Shown: positions 19,991 to 29,362 of the stretch, one piece after another
How positions within the stretch are numbered: the first letter of the stretch is position 1
Layout: each line of letters begins with the position of its first letter
The notes under the pieces: generated by a model
What the model was told of the DNA's origin: nothing
What the model saw: only the letters and a program-made list of their open reading frames with translations
Database searches by the model: none
Made by a program: the position numbers and the translations under genes
DNA from: CAZKKF01 sp964553285
GTDB taxonomy: Bacteria > Patescibacteriota > Minisyncoccia > Phycocordibacterales > Zambryskibacteraceae
Reading direction: 5' to 3'
Length of the DNA stretch: 36,984 bases
Assembly (NCBI GenBank): GCA_964553285.1
Contig: CAZKKF010000007.1
Coordinates: 1-36,984, forward strand

Positions 19991-21922
19991 ATGAACGAGG
20001 AGGACAAGGGGCGTATCGACAGACTGCGCGATTCGCTTTACTCGCGCACAAAATCCCAGCGCTCGTACGAGAGGCACGAACTTTCTCCTGAAGAGGAAGA
20101 AGATGTCCAGGTATCGGGGCCGGAGGATGCCGCTTCCGATACTCCGATAGAGGATGTTGTATCATTTGAGTCATTGCCGCATCCTGTGACGCGCATCATG
20201 CAAAAAATATTCGTAGGCTCCATCATCTTCTTTGTCGCGGCGGCTGTTTTTGCCGGCGTCATGTTTTTGCGCGGGGGTGGCGCCGTATCGCCGCGCAACA
20301 TAGACATAAATCTTGCCGGTCCCACCACTGTGGCCGCCGGAGCGCCCATTGAGTTCAACCTGAGTCTTTTAAACAGAAACAATGTAGTGCTGGAAAATGC
20401 GGTGCTAAAGATAGACTATCCGCAAGGCGCAAGAAGTACGGATGAACGCAACGCCCCTCTCTCCTCTGAAACCATAGAGTTGGGTCAAATGTCGCCGGGG
20501 CGCGAGATAGTACGCGATGTAAACATGGTGCTTTTCGGCGAGAGGGGTGCGGTAGAAAAGCTTGGAGTAACTTTGGAGTATCGCGTGCCCGGGTCAAACT
20601 CGGTTTTTGTGGCCAGAAAAGATTTTGATGTTGCTATAGGTTTTGCGCCGATAGTTGCCACCGTAAACTATCCCTCAAACATAAACGCCGGAGACGAACT
20701 GGTCTTTGTGGTGGAAATCGTTTCAAACTCCACCGAGATTATTCACGACGTGCTTCTCTCCGCAGAGTATCCTTTCGGTTTTAGTTTTGGGGCAAGCTCG
20801 CCGGAACCTTATGTGGACGACAACCTGTGGCGCCTGGGTGATATTCCAAGCGGAGAAAAGCGCACCATCACCATAAGGGGCAGGCTTGAAGCGCAGGACG
20901 AAGAAGAAAGGTCTTTCCGCTTTTTGACAGGCGTTGCAGACTCCGCCAATCCCCGCAGAGTCCAGTCTGTGCTCGTCTCATCTCTGGAAACGGTCAGAGT
21001 GGCGAGGCCCTTCCTTGCCGTATCTTCGCGCATCAACGGGGCGGACGGAGAAGTTTACGCGGCAAGGCCGGGGGAGAGGTTGTCTGTGTCCATAAACTGG
21101 CGCAACAATTTTTCCCAGCCGGCGCTAAACGCCACCATAGAAGCAAGGCTTCGCGGCTCTTTTGACGGCACTACCGTAGTGCCCCGCATGGGCGGCTTCT
21201 TCCGCTCAAGCGACAGCACCGTTATCTGGCAGAGATCGGGTTTGGCCGCCTTGGGAGAAATCGCTCCGGGCAGTACAGGCTCTGTGGATTTTAGTGTTGG
21301 TCTTCCGGCCTCTTTCGGATCAAGCGGAGCCAATCAAAGCCTCGTTGTGGAAATAGTGATGCGCGCCAATGTGATAGAGCAAGGCGGCTCCACGAGGCCC
21401 ATTGAGACCAGAGTTTCAAAGCTCGCGCGCCCTTCCGCCGCCCCGAACCTCGCCGTTTTTTCCGGCAGGGGCATAGGCATCATAGAGCATAGAGGCCCCA
21501 TGCCTCCCAGAGTAAACCAGGAGACCACCTATTCGCTTTTCTTTGCCATAAGCAATAACTCCGCCGACCTAAACGGCGTTGAAGTGCGCGGAGTATTGCC
21601 TCCTTATGTGGAGTGGAAGTCTGCTTTCTCTCCGGCAAGCGAGCGCATTATCTATAACCCCGCCACCAGGGAAGTGGTGTGGACTGCCGGAAGCGTCCCC
21701 GCCGGCACCGGTGGCAATTTGCCGGAGAGAAGGGTAGAGTTTCAGGTGGGACTGACCCCGAGCATTTCCCAGGTTTCAACAGTGCCCATCCTGATAGAAG
21801 ATGTCGCCCTGACCGGCACGGATATTTTGAACGGCAGGCCGGTGTCGGTGCGCGGAGCCAATCCCACCACCCGCACGGCAGACACTCCTTTTGTGGAGGG
21901 CCATGACAGGGTTGCAGAATAA
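19991..21922 (+). CDS. Large single-pass surface protein with DUF11-like repeats
   Basis: 643 aa. A cytoplasmic, acidic N-terminus (residues 1-72), one membrane helix (about 73-93, IFVGSIIFFVAAAVFAGVMFL), then ~550 external residues made of Ig-like beta modules: AGAPIEFNLSLLNRNNVVLENAVLKIDYP, AGDELVFVVEIVSNSTEIIHDVLLSAEYP, PGERLSVSINWRNNFSQPALNATIE and TTYSLFFAISNNSADLNGVEVRGVLPPYVEW. This module style, often closed by GDIPSGEKRTI-like turns, is that of DUF11/CARDB surface domains. Probably a structural or adhesive envelope protein; no enzymatic motif. Confidence 0.75.
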   Translation: MNEEDKGRIDRLRDSLYSRTKSQRSYERHELSPEEEEDVQVSGPEDAASDTPIEDVVSFESLPHPVTRIMQKIFVGSIIFFVAAAVFAGVMFLRGGGAVSPRNIDINLAGPTTVAAGAPIEFNLSLLNRNNVVLENAVLKIDYPQGARSTDERNAPLSSETIELGQMSPGREIVRDVNMVLFGERGAVEKLGVTLEYRVPGSNSVFVARKDFDVAIGFAPIVATVNYPSNINAGDELVFVVEIVSNSTEIIHDVLLSAEYPFGFSFGASSPEPYVDDNLWRLGDIPSGEKRTITIRGRLEAQDEEERSFRFLTGVADSANPRRVQSVLVSSLETVRVARPFLAVSSRINGADGEVYAARPGERLSVSINWRNNFSQPALNATIEARLRGSFDGTTVVPRMGGFFRSSDSTVIWQRSGLAALGEIAPGSTGSVDFSVGLPASFGSSGANQSLVVEIVMRANVIEQGGSTRPIETRVSKLARPSAAPNLAVFSGRGIGIIEHRGPMPPRVNQETTYSLFFAISNNSADLNGVEVRGVLPPYVEWKSAFSPASERIIYNPATREVVWTAGSVPAGTGGNLPERRVEFQVGLTPSISQVSTVPILIEDVALTGTDILNGRPVSVRGANPTTRTADTPFVEGHDRVAE

Positions 21923-21940
21923 ATACTAGAGGCTAGAAGA

Positions 21941-23227
21941 ATGGCAGAAAAAGACACCAATACTATGGAAGAGCTGGTAGCGCTTTGTAAGCGCCGCGGC
22001 TTCATATACCAGGGCTCGGAGATTTATGGCGGCCTTTCCGGCACATGGGACTACGGCCCCTTGGGTCTTGCCCTCAAAAAAAATATAGAAAATCTGTGGT
22101 GGAAGCAGTTTGTAGACGTGCGTCATGACATGTACGGAATAGACTCGGCCATATTGATGAACTCCAAAGTGTGGGAGGCGAGCGGCCATGTGGACGGATT
22201 TTCAGACCCGTTGGTGCAGTGCGGCAAGTGCAAGCGCCGTTTTCGGGCGGATCATCTGGAAGACTTGTCCAAGTGCCCGGAGTGCGGGGGAGCGCTTTCG
22301 GAAGCCAGGCAGTTTAATATGATGTTTGAAACATCCGCCGGTTCGGTGGCGGGCGATGATCAGAAAGTTTACCTGCGTCCCGAGACGGCCCAGGGCATGT
22401 TCGTCAATTTCAAAAATATAATTGACTCCTTCCACCCAAAACTTCCTTTCGGCATTGCACAAATCGGCAAGGCTTTCAGGAATGAAATAGCTCCGCGCGA
22501 CTTTATCTTCCGCGTGCGCGAACTGGAGATAATGGAACTTGAATATTTTGTGCGCGAGCCGGAGTGGCAGGAGAGGTTTGAGCACTGGCTGGAGCAGATG
22601 AGGGCATGGTTTGCTTCTCTCGGTTTCGAGGAGGGCGACATAAAAGAGATCGAGATACCTGACGGCGAGCGCGCTCACTACTCAAGGCGCACCGTTGATT
22701 TTCATTTTCGCTATCCGCACAAGTTTGACGAGATAGCCGGCCTTGCCTACCGCACGGATTTTGATTTGGGCAAGCACATAGAGCACAGCGGTATTGATCT
22801 CTCATATCTTGACCCTGTTACCAACGACAGGTTTGTTCCTCATGTATTGGAGCCGACTTTCGGCTTGGGCAGGCACATCCTTGCCGTCATGGCCAAGGCT
22901 TACACCGAAGACGAGCTTGGAGGGGAGAAGCGCGTGTATCTAAAGCTTCCTTTGCATCTTGCGCCCATCAAAGCCGCCGTCTTTCCTCTTTTGAAAAACA
23001 AACCGGAGCTTGTGGCTAAGGCGCAGGAGGTATATGAAAATCTGAAAAAAGAATTACTCCACGTTGCTTTTGACGATAACGGCAACATTGGCAAAAGGTA
23101 CAGGAGGCAGGACGAAATAGGCACGCCTTTCTGCATCACCATAGACTTTGACACCCTTGAAGACGATACCGTAACCTTGCGCGACAGGGATACAGGATCG
23201 CAGGAGAGGGTGGCTGTGGCCGATTAG
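21941..23227 (+). CDS. glyS: Glycyl-tRNA synthetase (dimeric, archaeal/eukaryal type)
   Basis: Class II synthetase of 428 aa, the alpha2 type. MEELVALCKRRGFIYQGSEIYGGLSGTWDYGPLG, a zinc-binding insertion (CGKCKRRF and CPECGG), motif 2 FRNEIAPRDFIFRVREL, RTDFDLGKHIEHSG, motif 3 PHVLEPTFGLGRHIL; a C-terminal anticodon-binding domain ends with IGKRYRRQDEIGTPFCITID. It follows the surface-protein gene by 18 nt. Confidence 0.96.
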   Translation: MAEKDTNTMEELVALCKRRGFIYQGSEIYGGLSGTWDYGPLGLALKKNIENLWWKQFVDVRHDMYGIDSAILMNSKVWEASGHVDGFSDPLVQCGKCKRRFRADHLEDLSKCPECGGALSEARQFNMMFETSAGSVAGDDQKVYLRPETAQGMFVNFKNIIDSFHPKLPFGIAQIGKAFRNEIAPRDFIFRVRELEIMELEYFVREPEWQERFEHWLEQMRAWFASLGFEEGDIKEIEIPDGERAHYSRRTVDFHFRYPHKFDEIAGLAYRTDFDLGKHIEHSGIDLSYLDPVTNDRFVPHVLEPTFGLGRHILAVMAKAYTEDELGGEKRVYLKLPLHLAPIKAAVFPLLKNKPELVAKAQEVYENLKKELLHVAFDDNGNIGKRYRRQDEIGTPFCITIDFDTLEDDTVTLRDRDTGSQERVAVAD

Positions 23228-23340
23228 GTTTCTAAAATTAAACCTTAATAAGGCCGCTTTTTGCCTGTTCTCCCTGCTGCGGACATCAAGCCTTCTCGCC
23301 GCTACTTGCTTTGTTATATAAAACTTCTAATATATAGGAT

Positions 23341-24289
23341 ATGTCATTTCAAGAAAGATTTGCTTCCATAAAAGCTAAGCAGGAAGAAGCCGAGAGAGAG
23401 AGAGAGAGAGAGAGCAGAAGCAGAGGCCGCCGAAACAGCTCGCTTAGAGACCGAGGCCAAAAGAGGTGAACTTTCAGCCGAGCGCGAGCAGGTGCTGGCC
23501 GAATTTTCCCAGGCCGAAACCACCGCCAATGAAGCGGCAGAGACCATAGCCCAGGCAGACGCTTTTGCCGCAGAACAAGGGGACAGTCTTGATCCGGAGG
23601 CCAAAGCCGAAATTGAAGCTTTGAAACTGGAAGCGGCGGAAGCGCAACAAAAATTTGAAGAACTGAAAGCCAGGCTTGACTCCCTCAACTCGGAGATCTC
23701 TGCTTTTGAAGAGACCGGAGAAACAGGAGAAGCGGCAATTGAGTCGGAAGAGTCTGCTGAGCCGGCTGAAGTGGAAGAATCCGGCGAAAACGTTGCAGGG
23801 CCAGTCGCCGACTCCGAACAGCCACCCCAAGAAAATCCGGAGAAGGTTGGAGGTGAGGCACCTATTGAGGACATGGATGCTATCCATGGAGAAGCTCTTC
23901 GCGACGATCTTGCGTTTGAAAAGGGTAAAGACAGAGAAGAAGCTGTAGCCGAGATTGTTTCAATAGCGGAGGAGCTGCAAACATTGGCAGATTCGGAGGA
24001 ATTACAGCAAATAGAAAAATATGCTCAGGAAATAAGCGGGCAACAACCAAAGGTTTCTCGTTTATCAACCGGCGAGTTTTATTACAGTGGCCCTACCGGA
24101 GAAGAGTATCAAGGACTAAATAAGAAGGTTACCGATATTCTGGACAAGCTTAATGGTCCCTTACATAAATTCGGCTCTGCTTCGGAGAGGGGATATCTCG
24201 CTTCCGGCGTAGTTGAAAAATATTTTGGAACCCCAAAGACCCTCTCTGAGTTTACGGAAACTTTGAAAGATCTGGCTAGTCAAGAATAA
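23341..24289 (+). pseudogene. Coiled-coil protein gene frameshifted within a GA repeat
   Basis: ATG 23341 opens MSFQERFASIKAKQEEAERERE, but after the (GA)11 tract the frame ends at a TGA near 23466. The rest of the protein continues in another frame (from 23414: AEAEAAETARLETEAKRGELS ...) to 24289. One additional GA unit (or two fewer) would restore a single ~316-residue protein: an N-terminal coiled coil rich in Glu/Ala/Arg, an acidic Pro/Glu middle (ESAEPAEVEESGENVAG) and a C-terminal domain with YYSGPTGEEYQGLNKKVTDILDKLN. Function unknown. A TAATAT box ends 7 nt before the ATG. Either phase-variable, decayed, or a sequence error. Confidence 0.75.
23392..23414 (+). repeat. (GA)11 dinucleotide repeat inside a coding region
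   Basis: 23-nt perfect GAGAGA tract encoding alternating Glu and Arg; the position of the frame break of the 23341 gene. Confidence 0.95.
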
Positions 24290-24293
24290 AAAA

Positions 24294-24479
24294 CTAAATT
24301 CCAAGCTTGCTCCTAAGCTCGGCCATCTGACGTTCATCGGAGCGTTTGCGGGCCGCTTTGACCGAAGTTTTTGTTCTGTCTTTGATGTCGTTGAACTGTT
24401 TGCTAAGTTTATTCAACGCATCCCCAACCTCTTTCAATTGAGTTTGCAGTTGTTCCTTCTTGCTTACTGCTGTTGTCAT
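24294..24479 (-). CDS. Small coiled-coil protein, 61 aa
   Basis: Unrecognised. The product (MTTAVSKKEQLQTQLKEVGDALNKLSK..., ending AELRSKLGI) is predicted to be a continuous amphipathic helix with heptad Leu/Val spacing, basic overall, without cysteines or membrane segments. TACAAT on the minus strand ends 6 nt before the ATG, and AGGAA lies between, supporting a real start. It is convergent with the 23341 gene (5 nt apart). Confidence 0.6.
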   Translation of the reverse strand: MTTAVSKKEQLQTQLKEVGDALNKLSKQFNDIKDRTKTSVKAARKRSDERQMAELRSKLGI

Positions 24480-24517
24480 GTTCCTATTGTAACATTTTCT
24501 TCACGATTCAAAAGAGT

Positions 24518-24590
24518 TATAATATAGATGTAAGAAAGAGGGAAAACGGCTCATAAACGGCTCATAAACGGCTCATGGGGTGAGCCGTTT
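24518..24590 (+). promoter_or_regulatory. TATAAT box and three-copy hairpin arm upstream of the M16 peptidase gene
   Basis: TATAAT (24518-24523) is followed by three exact tandem 11-bp units AAACGGCTCAT (24544-24576) and then TGAGCCGTTT (24581-24590), the complement of the unit. Any of the three copies can pair with the single 3' arm; ATTTGTATT follows. It could be a terminator or attenuator in the leader of the peptidase gene. Confidence 0.55.
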
Positions 24591-24635
24591 ATTTGTATTC
24601 GCAAAAATTTTGAAAAACCGTAATATGTTGTGAGC

Positions 24636-25904
24636 ATGATAAAGGCCAATAAACACATATACCCAAACGGGCTTACCCTCATAACCGTGCCCATGCCCGA
24701 CTCGCCCACGGCAACCGTCATGGTCATGGTCGGCACAGGCTCGGCATACGAGAAGCCGGGAGAGGAAGGCATATCCCACTTTTTGGAGCACATGTCTTTC
24801 AAAAAGACTCCCTCCCGTCCGTCCGCGTACCACATAACCCGCGAGTTCGATAGTCTCGGCGCTTCGTACAACGCCTTCACCGATTTTGAAATGACCGCCT
24901 ACTATGCAAAGGTTGCAAGCAAGGATGCGGAAAAAGCTCTTGATCTCATTGCAGACATCTACCGAAACTCCGTTTTCACAAAGGAAGATTTGGACAAGGA
25001 AAGGGGAGTGATTCTTGAGGAGATAAACATGTACAACGGCAGGCCCGAGCACCTGGTCTCGGAGCTGTTTACCAACATGATGCACGGCAACCAGCCCTCG
25101 GGTTTGTCCATCCTCGGTACCAAGGAGTCCGTTTCTTCTTTTGGAACGGAAGATTTTTATCGCTACAAGCAGGCGCACTATGTGCCGAGCGCTACCACCG
25201 TGGTGCTCTCCGGAGCCGTTGATGCCAAGAAGGCAAGAGCCTCGGTTGCGCGCGCTTTTGCAAACTTCGCCCCGGCCAAAAAGCGCTCCAAGATAAAGAC
25301 CAAAATCTCATCAAAAGGCCCGATGATAAAAGCTCTGCATCGCGACATAGAACAGCTTCATCTGGTCTTGGGAGCAAGGTCTTTCCCGTATGGCGACAAG
25401 CGTAATACGGCCATAAGCGTTTTGAGAGGAGTTCTTGCCGGCGGCTTGAGTTCAAGGCTCTCCCAAAAGATGAGGGAAGAGCTTGGCATCTGCTACTACG
25501 TACGTGCCGGCAATTCTCCCGCCATTCACCACGGCGAGTTTAGCGTGGTGTCCGGCGTTGACCCGAAGCGCGCCGATGTGGCCGTGGAAGCCATCATTGA
25601 TGAGATAAAGAAGCTGAAGGCCGACAAAGTGCCGAAAGACGAGCTTGAGATGGTGAAGTCCGCCATGGTATCCCGTATGTACATGGCTCTTGAATTGTCT
25701 GATGATGTGGCGGAATACTTCGGCCACAGGGCGCTTTTTCATGGCGACTTGCTTTCTCCCAAGGAGAAAGAGAAAGCCATAAAGAGTATTACTTCGGAAG
25801 ATGTGCTCTCTGCCGCCCGTGCGCTATTCAAGGGCGGGCCGTATCTTGCGCTGGTCGGCAATAAGCCCGACACCGACTCGCTTGGCCGAAAGATTTCTTT
25901 TTAG
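24636..25904 (+). CDS. M16-family zinc metallopeptidase
   Basis: Pitrilysin/processing-peptidase family. The inverted zinc motif is complete: HFLEH at residues 48-52, with the third ligand in RGVILEEINMYNGRPEH about 75 residues later. The C-terminal half has the structural M16C domain with the active-site region LGICYYVRAG. 422 aa is the single-chain length of bacterial M16B enzymes. ATG 24636 is chosen (an in-frame GTG at 24630 is possible); TAATAT ends 9 nt upstream. Probably processes peptides; substrate unknown. Confidence 0.93.
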   Translation: MIKANKHIYPNGLTLITVPMPDSPTATVMVMVGTGSAYEKPGEEGISHFLEHMSFKKTPSRPSAYHITREFDSLGASYNAFTDFEMTAYYAKVASKDAEKALDLIADIYRNSVFTKEDLDKERGVILEEINMYNGRPEHLVSELFTNMMHGNQPSGLSILGTKESVSSFGTEDFYRYKQAHYVPSATTVVLSGAVDAKKARASVARAFANFAPAKKRSKIKTKISSKGPMIKALHRDIEQLHLVLGARSFPYGDKRNTAISVLRGVLAGGLSSRLSQKMREELGICYYVRAGNSPAIHHGEFSVVSGVDPKRADVAVEAIIDEIKKLKADKVPKDELEMVKSAMVSRMYMALELSDDVAEYFGHRALFHGDLLSPKEKEKAIKSITSEDVLSAARALFKGGPYLALVGNKPDTDSLGRKISF

Positions 25905-25948
25905 CGGCCGCGCTCGCATGGCAAATGGTTTGTGGTAAGATTTAACAA

Positions 25949-27013
25949 ATGCCGGACAATAGCAGGGAACACGTTGTGCGCATTGATGCCATGTCGGTCA
26001 TCAAAACGTTGGTCATCGTTGCCATAGCGGCAAGCCTCTTCATGGTGCGCGACGTGGTGCTGGTAATACTTGCGGCCATCGTCATCGCTTCGGCCATAGA
26101 GCCCGGGGCCAGGTGGTTTGAGAGGCATGGTGTGCCGAGAGTCCTGGGGGTGCTATTCATATACGCCGTAGCGGCGGTTATTTTCCTTGGTACTTTCTAC
26201 TACCTCCTGGTGCCTCTGCTTTTTGAATCAACCAGTTTTTTGGTGAAGCTTCCGGAATATACCCGCCTCATAGAGCAGGCCGCCTCCTCTCCGACTCCGT
26301 CAAACTCGGCCTTTTTTGAAGGCATACGATCCACCATATCCATTCCGACCCTGATACAGCAGATAAACGGCATTATCATGAATGCCTCAAGCGGCTTCTT
26401 CGGAGCCATAGATGTGATATTCGGCGGCGCGCTGTCCTTCCTTCTCGTACTGGTGCTGTCTTTCTATCTTTCCGTGCAGGATGACGGTATCGGCACTTTC
26501 CTGAAGATTGTTACCCCACTCAAGTACGAACAATACGTAATAGGTCTGTGGCGCCGCTCCAGGGAAAAAATCGGCCTTTGGATGCAGGGACAGCTTTTGC
26601 TTGGAGTAATAGTGGCCGTGCTCACATACCTCGGCCTCACTTTGCTTGGCGTGCCTAATGCGCTTTTGCTCGCATTCATTGCCGGTTTGTTTGAACTCAT
26701 ACCGCTTTTCGGCCCCATACTTGCCGCAGTGCCGGCCATCATCTTTGCCTTCGGAGCGGAGGGTGTCACTCTTGCTTTGCTGGTGGCCGCTTTGTTTATC
26801 ATCATCCAGCAGTTTGAAAGCCAGCTCATATATCCTCTGGTGGTAAAGAAAGTTATTGGTGTTCCGCCCACCATTTCCATTCTGGCTTTGGTAATAGGAG
26901 GAAAGCTTGCCGGATTCATAGGCCTGCTTTTGTCCGTGCCCATAGCCACTATGCTTATGGAGCTTATAGCCGACTACGAAAAATCAAAGATTGAGGAAAG
27001 CAACGCCTCTTAA
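25949..27013 (+). CDS. AI-2E family (UPF0118/PerM-like) membrane permease
   Basis: 354 aa, polytopic. N-terminal helices (VIKTLVIVAIAASLFMV, VVLVILAAIVIASAI, VLGVLFIYAVAAVIFLG), a central soluble part, then GALSFLLVLVLSFYLSVQDDGI and the family signature region LLGVIVAVLTYLGLTLLGVPNALLLAFIAGLFELIPLFGPILAAVPA (read in parts). Members export or conduct small solutes; the name does not prove AI-2 transport. TAAGAT ends 7 nt before the ATG (likely leaderless). Its stop overlaps the metG start by 1 nt. Confidence 0.92.
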   Translation: MPDNSREHVVRIDAMSVIKTLVIVAIAASLFMVRDVVLVILAAIVIASAIEPGARWFERHGVPRVLGVLFIYAVAAVIFLGTFYYLLVPLLFESTSFLVKLPEYTRLIEQAASSPTPSNSAFFEGIRSTISIPTLIQQINGIIMNASSGFFGAIDVIFGGALSFLLVLVLSFYLSVQDDGIGTFLKIVTPLKYEQYVIGLWRRSREKIGLWMQGQLLLGVIVAVLTYLGLTLLGVPNALLLAFIAGLFELIPLFGPILAAVPAIIFAFGAEGVTLALLVAALFIIIQQFESQLIYPLVVKKVIGVPPTISILALVIGGKLAGFIGLLLSVPIATMLMELIADYEKSKIEESNAS

Positions 27014-28449
27014 TGCCGGACATGACCAAGGAAAAGAGTTTTTACATCACCACCACACTGCCTTATGTGAACGCCCCGCTTCACATGGGGCACGCTCTTG
27101 AGTTTATACGCGCCGATGTCGTGGCAAGGTACAAGCGCTTGCTTGGCTATGATGTCTTTTTCAATACCGGAACGGATGAGCACGGAATAAAGATTTACAA
27201 AAAAGCGGAGGAAGCGGGGATGCCGCCGCAGGATTTTGTGGATGCGGGTTTCAAAACTTTCAAGGAACAGCTGGACAAATTCGGCGTGTCAGAGGAGGCG
27301 CATTTTATCCGTACTACGGACGAGGGCCACATAAGGCAGGCGCAGGAGTTTTGGAAAAGAGTGGCGGACAGGGGATACATCTACAAAAAAAATTACGAGA
27401 CAAAATATTGCGTTGGTTGTGAGAGTGAGAAAACAGATTCCGAGCTTGATGAGAACGGCCATTGCCCAATCCATCCGGGCATTTCCCTTGAGCTTATATC
27501 CGAGGAGAATTACTTTTTCAAATACTCCGATTTTGCCGGCAAACTTTTGGAGTTTTATGGGAAAAATCCGTCTTTTGTGGTACCGGATTTTCGCTTCAAC
27601 GAGATAAAGGCCTTTGTCAAAAACGGCCTGCAGGATTTTTCTATTTCGCGCCTCAAGGCCAAGATGCCCTGGGGCATAGAAGTGCCCGGAGATAGTGAGC
27701 ATGTAATGTATGTCTGGTTTGATGCTCTTACCAACTACATCAATACATTAGGCTGGGCAGACAATGACGCCAAGTTTGAGCGCTATTGGATAAACGGTAC
27801 TCCCACCCAGTATTGCGGCAAAGACAATACGCGTTTCCAGGCCATTATGTGGCAGGCCATGCTTATGGCCGCAGACCTACCCCCATCTCACAGGGTGGTG
27901 GTCAACGGTTTTGTTACGGGCGAGGGCGGGGTGAGGATGTCAAAAACTTTGGGCAATGTGGTTGACCCGCGTGACTTGGCGGAGCGGTACGGTACTGACG
28001 CTTTGCGGTATTTCCTACTTCGCGAGTGTTCGTCGTTTGAAGATAGCCCGTTTACCGCCGAGCGTTTTCATCAGTCATACAATGCCGGTCTTGCAAACGG
28101 CCTTGGCAATTTGGTATCGCGCATAATGAAATTGGCAGAAGCCAATCTGTCGGAGCCTGTTTCTGTCGGTTCTTTCAGCCCTTCGGAGGACATGACTATT
28201 GCCATGGATGATTTTGATTTGAAGAGGGCCATAGACGGCGTCTGGGCTTCCATATCAGACTTGGATACGGAAATCCAGGAGAAAAAACCATGGGAGAGCA
28301 AAGACAAAGAAGTTATAAAAAGTTTTGCAGAAAAGCTTGGCGGTATTGCTCGCTCTTTGTCGCCTTTCCTGCCAAAAACTTCCGATAGCATCATTGTCGC
28401 CATAAGCCAAAACAAGATGCCAAGCGAGCCGCTTTTCCCGCGAAAATAA
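27013..28449 (+). CDS. metG: Methionyl-tRNA synthetase
   Basis: Class I synthetase. FYITTTLPYVNAPLHMGH holds the HIGH motif as HMGH (24-27); NTGTDEHGIKIYKKA; the zinc knuckle keeps one CxxC (CVGCESEK) and the other half is reduced to CPIHPG; KMSKS appears as RMSKTLGN; the helical anticodon-binding domain follows. 478 aa, without the C-terminal tRNA-binding OB domain. ATG 27013 shares its A with the TAA of the permease gene; tatD follows, a common pairing. Confidence 0.96.
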   Translation: MPDMTKEKSFYITTTLPYVNAPLHMGHALEFIRADVVARYKRLLGYDVFFNTGTDEHGIKIYKKAEEAGMPPQDFVDAGFKTFKEQLDKFGVSEEAHFIRTTDEGHIRQAQEFWKRVADRGYIYKKNYETKYCVGCESEKTDSELDENGHCPIHPGISLELISEENYFFKYSDFAGKLLEFYGKNPSFVVPDFRFNEIKAFVKNGLQDFSISRLKAKMPWGIEVPGDSEHVMYVWFDALTNYINTLGWADNDAKFERYWINGTPTQYCGKDNTRFQAIMWQAMLMAADLPPSHRVVVNGFVTGEGGVRMSKTLGNVVDPRDLAERYGTDALRYFLLRECSSFEDSPFTAERFHQSYNAGLANGLGNLVSRIMKLAEANLSEPVSVGSFSPSEDMTIAMDDFDLKRAIDGVWASISDLDTEIQEKKPWESKDKEVIKSFAEKLGGIARSLSPFLPKTSDSIIVAISQNKMPSEPLFPRK

Positions 28450-28460
28450 TCCGCCTACTT

Positions 28461-29240
28461 ATGTTTAATCATTTTGATATTCACTCCCACCTCAATTTTG
28501 AAGACTTTGATGCCGACAGGGAAGATGTATTGCGGGAAATGAAGGAGAGGCGCATCGGTACCATTACCGTGGGCACAGGCATCAAGACGTCAAAAGAATC
28601 CGTTGCCCTTGCCGGGCAAGAAGAAAATATATACGCCACCGTTGGCATTCATCCGAATGACGGCTCGGAAGACAATCCGGAAGAGCTTGAAAAACTTATC
28701 ACTCATCCCAAGGTGGTTGCCGTAGGGGAGTGCGGGCTGGATTACTTCAGGGAAAGCGATATTGAAGCGGCCAAAAAGAGGCAGATTCCGGTATTTGAAA
28801 AACAAATTGAGCTTGCTCTCAAATACGGCAAGCCTCTTATGATCCACGCCCGCAGTTCATACAATGACGTGGCTGATATTTTAGAGTCTTACCACGGCAG
28901 ACAGGGCGAAAAACTGCGCGGCAATATGCACTTTTTTGCAGGCAATGTTGATGAAGCCCGAAGATTTCTTGATATAGGATTTACTCTCTCATTTACCGGT
29001 GTGCTTACTTTCACGTCAGATTACGATGAAGTGGTACGCTTCGCGCCCCTGGATATGATAATGTCGGAGACTGATGCTCCCTACGCCGCCCCCGTGCCTT
29101 TTCGCGGCAAGCGCAACTCGCCTTTGTATGTGGAGGAAGTGGTAAAGGCCCTGGCACGCATCAGAGAAATACCCCAAGAGGAAGTCCGCACGGCGATTTT
29201 GGCCAACGTTTCAAGGGTTTTTGGCATTCCTACAGCTTAA
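28461..29240 (+). CDS. tatD: TatD-family metal-dependent hydrolase/DNase
   Basis: TIM-barrel hydrolase of 259 aa. Metal ligands are visible in FDIHSHLNF (HxH), VGECGLDYFR (Glu), MIHAR (His), MHFFAG (His) and SETDAPY (catalytic-site Asp). Family members act as 3'-5' exonucleases or quality-control DNases. It lies 11 nt downstream of metG, in the same operon. Confidence 0.92.
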   Translation: MFNHFDIHSHLNFEDFDADREDVLREMKERRIGTITVGTGIKTSKESVALAGQEENIYATVGIHPNDGSEDNPEELEKLITHPKVVAVGECGLDYFRESDIEAAKKRQIPVFEKQIELALKYGKPLMIHARSSYNDVADILESYHGRQGEKLRGNMHFFAGNVDEARRFLDIGFTLSFTGVLTFTSDYDEVVRFAPLDMIMSETDAPYAAPVPFRGKRNSPLYVEEVVKALARIREIPQEEVRTAILANVSRVFGIPTA

Positions 29241-29249
29241 TAAGCGTCC

Positions 29250-29362
29250 TTGCAATAAGCCTTGTGGCTGTGGTATATTCTGCCGGTCTTCCTTTGGATG
29301 GGAAGTCTTAATGGTTTCCTTGGGGTCTGAAAAGCTCTAAGGATCGTATCCACCAATACGAA
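29250..29362 (+). promoter_or_regulatory. Promoter and leader of rpsF-ssb-rpsR
   Basis: TTGCAA (29250-29255), 18-bp spacer, TATATT (29274-29279). The ~75-nt leader contains a CTTCC/GGAAG hairpin and, directly before the start codon, TCGTAT-CCACCA-ATACGA (29344-29361). A leader that binds S6:S18 is known in other bacteria; whether this is one is inference. Confidence 0.5.
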
